NCBI GenBank assembly: GCA_903920415.1
Contig: CAIXMD010000026.1
Coordinates: 1 to 5,521 of the forward strand
DNA: 5,521 nt
Direction of reading: 5' to 3'
DNA from: an uncultured Desulfomonile sp.
GTDB lineage: Bacteria > Desulfobacterota > Desulfomonilia > Desulfomonilales > Desulfomonilaceae
A program made the translations under genes and the position numbers. The number at the start of each line of letters is the position of its first letter. Position 1 is the first letter of the stretch. Positions 1-4,893 of the stretch are shown piece by piece. Below the pieces are notes generated by a model, which was not told the origin of the DNA, searched no databases, and saw only the letters and a program-made list of their open reading frames with translations.

Positions 1-116
1 TGACGAAAAGCGGCACTCAACGAAAGTTCCCGTCTGAAACCTGAACAACGATTGGCTGAAGGCCCAAATAGCAAAAGCATTGGGCGACGTCAAGGCAACT
101 TCTCAATGCCTCTCTT

Positions 117-145
117 TTGGCAATTGCTATATGCGCTGTGATAAT
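117..145 (+). promoter_or_regulatory. Extended -10 sigma-70-type promoter for the signalling genes
   Basis: A TTGGCA box (117-122) is followed by exactly 17 bases and then GATAAT (140-145), preceded by TGT (137-139) as in extended -10 promoters. Each hexamer matches its consensus at five of six positions. Transcription would start near 152, leaving a leader of about 65 bases before the ATG at 218. An 8-base palindrome, GCAATTGC (120-127), overlaps the -35 box and could bind a regulator, although it is short. The call rests on consensus matching only. Confidence 0.6.
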
Positions 146-217
146 AGAGCTTGCGATCAAGGCCTTTTAACCTTAGAATACAACCTTGTCTAAGAAGTTT
201 CACCATCTAGGTCGTAA

Positions 218-1354
218 ATGAATCGCTCCAATATTTTGGTCGTAGAAGATCATCCGGCAAGTCTGAAGATGCTGTCTAAAATGCTCGGAAAGAATTATGT
301 CGTCATCCCAGCATCCTCCGGGCAAGAAGCGATTGCTAAAGCTCAGGAGCAGATGCCTGATCTTGTTCTCTTAGACATCGAAATGCCTGGCATGGATGGA
401 TTCCAGACCTTTGACATTCTGAAAAGACAGGTCATTGCTCAGGCCGTTCCCGTGATATTTTTGACCGCCCGAGAAGATTCACAAAGCCGAGAAAAAGGCC
501 TTGAGGCCGGCGCGGTGGATTATATTACCAAGCCGTATGACAGCCAAGAACTGGCTATCAAGGTGAAGAACCACTTGGCTCTTTACGAGGCGCGCAAGGA
601 AATCGAAGCGAGAAACCGGATAATGGCCAGAGAAATGGAAATGGCATCCCAACTTCAGAATTCTCTCTTGCCGCACGAGTTTCCTGCCAACGTACGCGTG
701 AACTTTTCCGTCGTCTACAGGCCTGTGACAGAAACCGGTGGAGATTTTTACGAAGTGATCGAACTTCCTGATTCTAAAATAGGGTTTGCGGTGGTTGATG
801 TGTCGGGCCATGGAGTGTCGGCTGCCATGATTGGAGCCATGTTTAAGATGGCGTTCCAATCTTTTGCAAAGGTCACTCATTCTCCAGCAAAACTACTCGC
901 GATACTCAATGACGCGCTATATAGGGTGCTGCCGGACTCAGATTTTTTGACAGTTTTTTACGGCATCATTAACACGGAATCCCTTGAACTGACCTTTACT
1001 AACGCTGGACATCCTAGGCCATTTCTCTACCGAAGCCTGTCAAGGCAAATTGAGGAACTCGCAGAAGGCGGCGCGCTGCTGGGGGCTTTTCCTGGTATGG
1101 AGTATGAGGAAGGGGTGCTTAAACTTACTCACGGCGACCGAATTCTCGTTTTCACTGACGGTGTAACTGAAGCTTCCAGGCTTTCAGCAGACGAGGATTT
1201 TTACGGTGAAGACCGGCTCAATCGTATCTTTGTCGATGGCTGCTCTCTTCCGGATTCCGAGGTCTTACCGCTCATTCTGGATGACCTTGAACAATTCAGA
1301 GAGGGTGCAACCTTTGATGACGACATAACCATGATTCTGGCATCGGTGGATTGA
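218..1354 (+). CDS. Response regulator with C-terminal PP2C/SpoIIE-type serine phosphatase (RsbU-like)
   Basis: This 378-residue cytoplasmic protein is predicted to dephosphorylate a phospho-serine on a STAS anti-sigma-factor antagonist, under control of a phosphorelay. Residues 4-122 form a receiver domain with acidic pair E10/D11, phospho-acceptor D53 in LLDIEMPGMDG, T83 and K105 (TKPY). Residues 121-150 look like a helical, probably coiled-coil linker ending in the LLP typical of these fusions. Residues 160-377 form the PP2C/SpoIIE domain, with metal-binding aspartates in GGDFYE (D176), DVSGHG (D194), FTDGVTEA (D314) and DDDIT (D367-D369). Both domains therefore look active. The ATG has a short Shine-Dalgarno match (AGGT, 209-212) five bases upstream. 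The likely substrate is encoded next, after a 165-base spacer. No histidine kinase lies in the window, so the input is unknown. The family call is secure; the target is inferred from position. Confidence 0.93.
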   Translation: MNRSNILVVEDHPASLKMLSKMLGKNYVVIPASSGQEAIAKAQEQMPDLVLLDIEMPGMDGFQTFDILKRQVIAQAVPVIFLTAREDSQSREKGLEAGAVDYITKPYDSQELAIKVKNHLALYEARKEIEARNRIMAREMEMASQLQNSLLPHEFPANVRVNFSVVYRPVTETGGDFYEVIELPDSKIGFAVVDVSGHGVSAAMIGAMFKMAFQSFAKVTHSPAKLLAILNDALYRVLPDSDFLTVFYGIINTESLELTFTNAGHPRPFLYRSLSRQIEELAEGGALLGAFPGMEYEEGVLKLTHGDRILVFTDGVTEASRLSADEDFYGEDRLNRIFVDGCSLPDSEVLPLILDDLEQFREGATFDDDITMILASVD

Positions 1355-1375
1355 ATCGGCATGTCGTTGAGGGTT

Positions 1376-1421
1376 CCGTCATAATAGTGACGGGTGTGAG
1401 ATCGACCCGTCATCAGTCGAT
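1376..1421 (+). promoter_or_regulatory. Overlapping, mutually exclusive hairpins in the phosphatase-STAS spacer
   Basis: The middle arm TGACGGGT (1388-1395) can pair with CCGTCA upstream (1376-1381; 6 bp, 6-base loop). It can instead pair with ACCCGTCA downstream (1405-1412; 8 bp, 9-base loop). A third stem, ATCGAC (1401-1406) with GTCGAT (1416-1421), overlaps the downstream arm. No T-run follows, so this is not a classical intrinsic terminator. It may be an RNA processing or attenuation element, or a DNA operator. The rest of the 1355-1519 spacer shows no convincing promoter: a TTGATA/TACAGT pair at 1475-1503 would start transcription inside the next gene's ribosome binding site. Confidence 0.4.
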
Positions 1422-1519
1422 TCTAACGCGAGGGCACGATTGAGACTGTGGGGAATGGATAGTTGAAGCGTCTTTGATAATCCTGACACAAATTCAATAC
1501 AGTACGAGGAGCGTGGCAT

Positions 1520-1858
1520 ATGGAGGTTCAACAGAAGAACGGTGTAACTGTCATAATCATGGATGAAAGATTCGATGCCACAGTGGCTCAAAAGCTGAAA
1601 GATACCGTGAAGAATTTGGCCGAACAAAGCAAGATCCAACTGGTGATAGATTTGTCCAAGACTCGGTTCATCGACAGCTCCGGTTGCGGCGCTCTCGTAG
1701 CATCCCTGAGAGCCCTAATAAAAAACAACGGTGACATGAAAATAGCTGGGCCATCTTCTCAGGCAAAATCGCTTTTTCAGCTCACGCGACTTCATAAAGT
1801 TTTTGAAATCTGTGACGACGTGGAACTTGCTATTAGATCATTCTCTCAGAATACATGA
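1520..1858 (+). CDS. STAS-domain anti-sigma-factor antagonist (RsbV/SpoIIAA-like)
   Basis: The gene encodes a single STAS domain of 112 residues, the usual length for SpoIIAA/RsbV proteins. The strand-helix signature is clear: LVIDLSKTRFIDSSGCGALV around residues 41-60, with D52-S53-S54-G55 holding the serine that the partner kinase phosphorylates in this family. In the unphosphorylated state such proteins bind the HATPase anti-sigma factor and release its target; phosphorylation blocks binding, and a PP2C phosphatase restores it. The genes on either side encode exactly these partners. The start is well supported: GAGGAG (1506-1511) lies eight bases before the ATG, much the strongest ribosome binding site of the three signalling genes, which fits a need for antagonist in excess over kinase. 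The protein is cytoplasmic, with no signal peptide or membrane segment. Its output is unknown because no sigma factor is visible. Confidence 0.93.
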   Translation: MEVQQKNGVTVIIMDERFDATVAQKLKDTVKNLAEQSKIQLVIDLSKTRFIDSSGCGALVASLRALIKNNGDMKIAGPSSQAKSLFQLTRLHKVFEICDDVELAIRSFSQNT

Positions 1859-1861
1859 TTA

Positions 1862-1893
1862 ACTGTCAATAACAGTCTGACAAACCAGACTGT
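1862..1893 (+). promoter_or_regulatory. Competing hairpins in the STAS-kinase spacer
   Basis: ACAGTCTG (1872-1879) pairs perfectly with CAGACTGT (1886-1893), giving an 8-bp stem with a 6-base loop. Its first five bases can instead pair with ACTGT (1862-1866), a 5-bp stem with a 5-base loop. AGTCT directly before the kinase start (1919-1923) is also complementary to AGACT (1887-1891), so an alternative fold could occlude the start. The nearest T-run (1907-1911) is 13 bases past the stem, so simple intrinsic termination is unlikely. A role in translation or differential mRNA stability is an inference. Confidence 0.4.
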
Positions 1894-1923
1894 ATAAGAC
1901 CACATATTTTTCGGACTTAGTCT

Positions 1924-2349
1924 ATGGAAAATGAATTTATCGTCAGGATTCAGGCCCCGGCTCAAATCATAATGTTGAGGCCGCTCGATGTTTTTGTGAG
2001 ACACCTGATACAACAGTTGCCGGCATTTGAAGGATCCCAAGAAATTGTTGACAATCTGGAACTGGCTTTCAGCGAAGCATTTACCAATATCTGCCGCCAT
2101 GCATACAGATCCCAGAACAAGGGCCCTGTTTCAATTGAGATCAAAGTGGATTCGGATCAACTGGAATTCCGCTTTGAGGACAATGGAGAAACCTTCGATC
2201 CCGATAAAGTCAAATGTCCAAACTTGGACGTCCCAGGTGAAGGAGGACTGGGAATCTGGCTTATTCGCCAGGTAATGGATGAATACATATATTTTTGTGA
2301 GAATGGAGAAAAAAACGTTCTCAGGCTGATCAAACGATTTTCTCCCTGA
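1924..2349 (+). CDS. HATPase-domain anti-sigma factor / serine kinase (RsbW/SpoIIAB-like)
   Basis: This 141-residue protein consists of one GHKL-type HATPase domain. The N box is ELAFSEAFTNICRHAY (about 46-61), with E51 and N55 at the catalytic and magnesium-binding positions. The G1 box is FEDNGETFDP (84-93; D86, G88) and the G2 box is GEGGLGIWLI (105-114). RsbW-type proteins bind and block a target, usually a sigma factor, and use ATP to phosphorylate a serine on the STAS antagonist; the gene just upstream encodes such an antagonist. The start is fixed by an in-frame stop at 1918-1920. The ribosome binding site is poor, with only GGAC near 1914, unlike the strong site of the STAS gene. The gene completes a phosphatase-antagonist-kinase set. 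Its target is not in the window, and in Gram-negative bacteria the output need not be a sigma factor. Confidence 0.92.
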   Translation: MENEFIVRIQAPAQIIMLRPLDVFVRHLIQQLPAFEGSQEIVDNLELAFSEAFTNICRHAYRSQNKGPVSIEIKVDSDQLEFRFEDNGETFDPDKVKCPNLDVPGEGGLGIWLIRQVMDEYIYFCENGEKNVLRLIKRFSP

Positions 2350-2364
2350 GCCGGTGACTTGCGT

Positions 2365-2396
2365 AAATGAAGTTTGATTTCACTTGTCTTCTTTTT
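2365..2396 (+). terminator. Weak candidate terminator between convergent genes
   Basis: AAATGAA (2365-2371) and TTCACTT (2379-2385) form a 7-bp stem with one mismatch and a 7-base loop, followed by a T-rich stretch (TCTTCTTTTT, 2387-2396). This would end transcription of the signalling genes just inside the 3' end of the convergent gene. On the minus strand the mismatch becomes a G-U pair but no T-run follows. The stem is A+T-rich and weak, so the call is tentative. Confidence 0.25.
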
Positions 2397-3279
2397 GGCT
2401 GATCAACTGGGTCAAGAGGAAACTTCCATCGGGCTGCACACCCAGATTCAGTCCATAAATGTTAATTGATTCGCGAAGCGTTCGGCCAAAGAAGAAATCC
2501 ATGGTTTCAGGATCAAGCGAGAATTTTTCAGCTACAAACTGCCGCACATGATGATCGAATCTCAAAATATCCAGAACCTCTTCTACCGTGTTACCTCTCG
2601 TGGCTGCAAGTCGAGCAATTGTCCTCGCGAGTTCCGCTTGGGAACAGCGGTCTTCATGACGACGAATGATTTCCCATAGCGAGCCTGTCGCCTCCAGAAG
2701 GTGTTTTCTGTTGAGGAACGAGGGAGGATTTTCATTAAATCTTATAGGATTCCAACATTCCTGGTGACGGCATTGGGCTGGACGCGAAACGTAAATAGAG
2801 CAGTTGTTCCCTGTCTTTTCATAAAAAATGCACGTAGTGCCGCCAGTCCTCTCCCTGACCTTGATCATCTCCTGTTCGGCCGGAGCGGCCTGCCCCGTTC
2901 GATTACAGTAGACCGTCTCGCCTTCCTTGATGGTTATGACATGAATCGGGTGCAAAATATCACTTGTGAAAAGTTTGAGGTCTTCCTTCAATAGAGTGGG
3001 GCTACCCTTCGTGCAGCAGGCTCCACATCTTATGCAATATGGGCGCGTGAGGTAAGCCGCCTTCAGCAAGATCTCTCTCACCTGGATCCACACTTGTTCC
3101 TCAGATCTCTCGCTGTGTCCATCGCCACGAGGAGCTAGATCTTGGAGTTCATCCAGTACCTGGTTTACAAGATCTCTGGGGGCTACTGTAGCCCCAGTTT
3201 CCCATATCACGGTTCGGGCTTCTTCGAGAAGCGCCGTAACGAAAAAATCCCATTCGGCTTTGTTGGGGCGCTCGTTCAT
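2380..3279 (-). CDS. YkgJ-family cysteine-cluster protein of unknown function
   Basis: The 299-residue product carries the CxxCxxCC motif that defines the YkgJ/UPF0153-like family: C82, C85, C88 and C89 in YCIRCGACCTKG. It also has the family's second half: C150, C160 in NNCSIYVSRPAQCR, C170, and an extra C175. The family is thought to bind zinc or an iron-sulfur cluster, but no activity is established, so none is assigned. The cluster sits mid-protein, with about 80 residues of mostly helical sequence before it and about 120 after it (another helical region, residues 200-285). This is longer than the compact family members I know. There is no signal peptide or membrane segment. The ATG at 3279 has only a weak GAG upstream. 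It is transcribed convergently with the signalling genes and divergently from the HisD-like gene, so it is probably a single-gene unit. Confidence 0.85.
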   Translation of the reverse strand: MNERPNKAEWDFFVTALLEEARTVIWETGATVAPRDLVNQVLDELQDLAPRGDGHSERSEEQVWIQVREILLKAAYLTRPYCIRCGACCTKGSPTLLKEDLKLFTSDILHPIHVITIKEGETVYCNRTGQAAPAEQEMIKVRERTGGTTCIFYEKTGNNCSIYVSRPAQCRHQECWNPIRFNENPPSFLNRKHLLEATGSLWEIIRRHEDRCSQAELARTIARLAATRGNTVEEVLDILRFDHHVRQFVAEKFSLDPETMDFFFGRTLRESINIYGLNLGVQPDGSFLLTQLISQKEDK

Positions 3280-3300
3280 TTAGTTTTCTCAGGTTAAAAT

Positions 3301-3329
3301 ATCCTCACATCGATAATCACTTTCGCCAA
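3301..3329 (-). promoter_or_regulatory. Possible promoter for the cysteine-cluster gene
   Basis: Read on the minus strand, TTGGCG (3329-3324) is followed by 17 bases and GAGGAT (3306-3301), preceded by TGT as in an extended -10 element. The -10 hexamer matches consensus at only three positions. Transcription would start about 15 bases before the gene. Weak support. Confidence 0.3.
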
Positions 3330-3374
3330 TTTACCCCAAAATATGTTTACAGGAAAGGGCTCGATCTATCCTTG

Positions 3375-3403
3375 TTGACCGGATCCGACTTCCGTGTCAG
3401 GAT
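3375..3403 (+). promoter_or_regulatory. Possible promoter for the HisD-like gene, with palindrome
   Basis: TTGACC (3375-3380) is separated by 17 bases from CAGGAT (3398-3403), preceded by TGT (3395-3397). The -35 box is good (five of six) and the -10 box is poor but extended. The 8-base palindrome CGGATCCG (3380-3387) lies just after the -35 box and could be a repressor half-site pair. Transcription would start near 3410, about 49 bases before the HisD-like start. No sigma-54-type GG-N10-GC pair was found here. Confidence 0.35.
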
Positions 3404-3424
3404 TGGCCTTGGAAATTAAGCTCT

Positions 3425-3457
3425 ATGCCGCTGCACAAACTCACCATAGAGGACTAA
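3425..3457 (+). CDS. Possible 10-codon leader peptide before the HisD-like gene
   Basis: An ATG at 3425 opens a 10-codon frame (MPLHKLTIED) whose TAA (3455-3457) ends one base before the HisD-like ATG at 3459. A GGAA (3411-3414) lies ten bases upstream. The strong AGAGGA site used by the HisD-like gene (3448-3453) lies inside this mini-frame, so translating it would place a terminating ribosome at the main start. It has only one His codon, so it is not a histidine attenuator. A chance frame of this size is common. Confidence 0.2.
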   Translation: MPLHKLTIED

Positions 3458-3458
3458 T

Positions 3459-4766
3459 ATGCTGATAAATTTTTTTGACCTCTCTCGGATGACTTCAGAA
3501 GAGCGGGTCAAAATGTACCGGAGGGGACAAGTTGAACTGGGAGACCTCATCACAAAGGTTGCTCCTCTTGTCGAGCAAGTTCGTAGACGCGGCGATGATG
3601 CGATACGTGAACTCACGAAGAAATTCGACGGTGTTGACATGAACCCTTTGCAATTTCGCGTGAACCCGCGCGAGATCCTACAAGCGCTGGAAGAACTCTC
3701 TGCCGATCTCAGAGGTGCAATGGAAATCTCTATCAGAAACATCCGAAAATTCCATGAGCACCAAATTGAATCTCCGGCATGGGAGATGGAAATTAGTCCC
3801 GGCATAATAGCAGGAGAAAGGGTACATCCGATTCCTTCAGTCGGAATATACGTTCCCCGTGGCAAGGGCTCGTTCCCATCCATGATGATGATGGCGGGGG
3901 TTCCCGCAAAAGTGGCAGGAGTTGAACGAATAGTTGCGGTGACTCCCCCGGACCGAGATGGCAAAGCAGACACAGCTACCCTTGCTGCTGCCCAGTTGAT
4001 AGGTATCAAAGAGATCTACGCTATCGGAGGAGTTCAAGCCATAGCAGCTCTCGCTTACGGCACCAGTACCATCCCTCGAGTCGAAAAAATAGTAGGTCCT
4101 GGATCGGCCTATGTGCTCGCTGCTAAACAAATAGTGTCCGCGGAAGTTGACACCGGACTTCCCGCAGGCCCGAGTGAAGCAATCATTTTGGCTGACGAGT
4201 CCACAGACCCATTGACTGCAGTGACGGATCTATTGATAGAAGCTGAGCACGGGCCTGACTCTTCAGCATATCTGGTCACGCCTGTCCCCTCAATCGCTCG
4301 AATTGCTCTTGATCTAATTCCGAGCAGGGTATCGCAGTTACCAGAGGGACGGAAATCATTTTGTCAAGCAGTTTTCCGGTCAAGCGGAGGAGTAGTGCTG
4401 GCCTCGGACATGGACGATGCGGTAGATTTCATCAACAATTTTGCCCCGGAACACTTGCAAATTCTAACAAAAAATCCTTGTGAAACTCTTGAAAAAATAA
4501 AGTATGCCGGCGAAGCCCTGCTTGGACCTTTTACTCCCAGCACTCTCGCCAATTACTCGATTGGTCCCAATGCAATTCTTCCGACTTCAGGCTTCGCCCG
4601 CACCTCCTCGGGTTTGTCGGTTCGAGATTTCACCAGGAGAATGTCTTTTGCAAAAGTTTCTGAGGAAGGCTTCAGAAGTTTGGCTCCAAAAACCTTGATT
4701 CTGGCTAATTACGAGGGATTTGCAGCCCATGCATCTGCGCTGACATATAGGCTAAATGGAGGATAA
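3459..4766 (+). CDS. Histidinol dehydrogenase-family protein with divergent active site (probable HisD paralogue)
   Basis: The 435-residue protein aligns over its full length with HisD, an NAD- and zinc-dependent enzyme that oxidises an alcohol to an acid in two steps. Family blocks present are RGDDAIRELTKKFDGV (44-59), YVPRGKGSFPS (131-141), VGPGSAYV, PAGPSE (S239), AEHGPDS, FAPEHL with the catalytic pair E331/H332, ILPTSG, and an intact C-terminus (E419, H424). By gap-free local alignment with E. coli HisD as I recall it, zinc ligands Gln259 and Asp360 become E261 and N365, while His262 and His419 are kept (H264, H424). The NAD-contact residue Asn211 becomes S216, and pocket residue His367 becomes A372. 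It is therefore probably not the biosynthetic enzyme, and no hisD symbol is given. AGAGGA (3448-3453) supports the start. No his genes are adjacent; an SDR follows. Family secure, substrate unknown. Confidence 0.9.
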   Translation: MLINFFDLSRMTSEERVKMYRRGQVELGDLITKVAPLVEQVRRRGDDAIRELTKKFDGVDMNPLQFRVNPREILQALEELSADLRGAMEISIRNIRKFHEHQIESPAWEMEISPGIIAGERVHPIPSVGIYVPRGKGSFPSMMMMAGVPAKVAGVERIVAVTPPDRDGKADTATLAAAQLIGIKEIYAIGGVQAIAALAYGTSTIPRVEKIVGPGSAYVLAAKQIVSAEVDTGLPAGPSEAIILADESTDPLTAVTDLLIEAEHGPDSSAYLVTPVPSIARIALDLIPSRVSQLPEGRKSFCQAVFRSSGGVVLASDMDDAVDFINNFAPEHLQILTKNPCETLEKIKYAGEALLGPFTPSTLANYSIGPNAILPTSGFARTSSGLSVRDFTRRMSFAKVSEEGFRSLAPKTLILANYEGFAAHASALTYRLNGG

Positions 4767-4893
4767 GAAGTCCTGCTGGAAAGGGAGCGCAGCTTGGGGT
4801 TCGGTATGGCAACGTCATCGCCACTGTGCATGCAAATTATCAAACCTGCCGGCTGAATCAAATTATCTTAAGAGTGAAACCAATCATGCCTAA
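4756..4893 (+). CDS. Possible 45-codon small ORF bridging the HisD-like and SDR genes
   Basis: An ATG at 4756, five bases after an AGG (4748-4750), opens a 45-codon frame. It overlaps the end of the HisD-like gene by 11 bases and the start of the SDR gene by 8 bases, so it spans the whole gap. The product would begin MEDKKSCWKG and include a Trp-rich stretch and HRHCAC around residues 21-26, with Cys at 7, 24 and 26. I recognise no family. A frame this long can occur by chance, and the SDR frame is also open through most of this gap. If real, it would couple translation of the three frames. Confidence 0.22.
   Translation: MEDKKSCWKGSAAWGSVWQRHRHCACKLSNLPAESNYLKSETNHA

Noticed and set aside
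1..37. Possible tail of an upstream gene (open in frame 2 until TGA at 35-37)
   Set aside because: Eleven codons are too few to judge; frames 1 and 3 give equally short or unrecognisable tails.
62..85. Inverted repeat GCCCAA/TTGGGC with a 12-base loop, as a terminator of an upstream gene
   Set aside because: The stem is only 6 bp, the loop is long, and no T-run follows on either strand.
479..880. Antisense frame of 133 codons opposite the phosphatase gene
   Set aside because: It lies wholly within a well-conserved receiver/PP2C coding region and its translation has no recognisable motif.
3100..3123. Peptide GHSERSEE in the cysteine-cluster protein, which resembles the HSERSEE translation of a common dispersed bacterial repeat
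   Set aside because: The nucleotides use quite different synonymous codons from that repeat as I know it, so it is probably coincidence of peptide sequence rather than a repeat insertion.
3280..3458. Histidine-operon attenuator upstream of the HisD-like gene
   Set aside because: There is no run of His codons and no terminator hairpin with a T-run; the 10-codon mini-frame has a single His.
3882..3893. (ATG)4 repeat as a slippage hotspot or phase-variable tract
   Set aside because: It encodes M142-M145 in a conserved region of the protein; length changes would be in frame, and four units are too few to suggest phase variation.
3416..4130. Long antisense open frames opposite the HisD-like gene
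   Set aside because: The translations have no recognisable domains, and the plus strand clearly encodes a conserved enzyme over the same bases.
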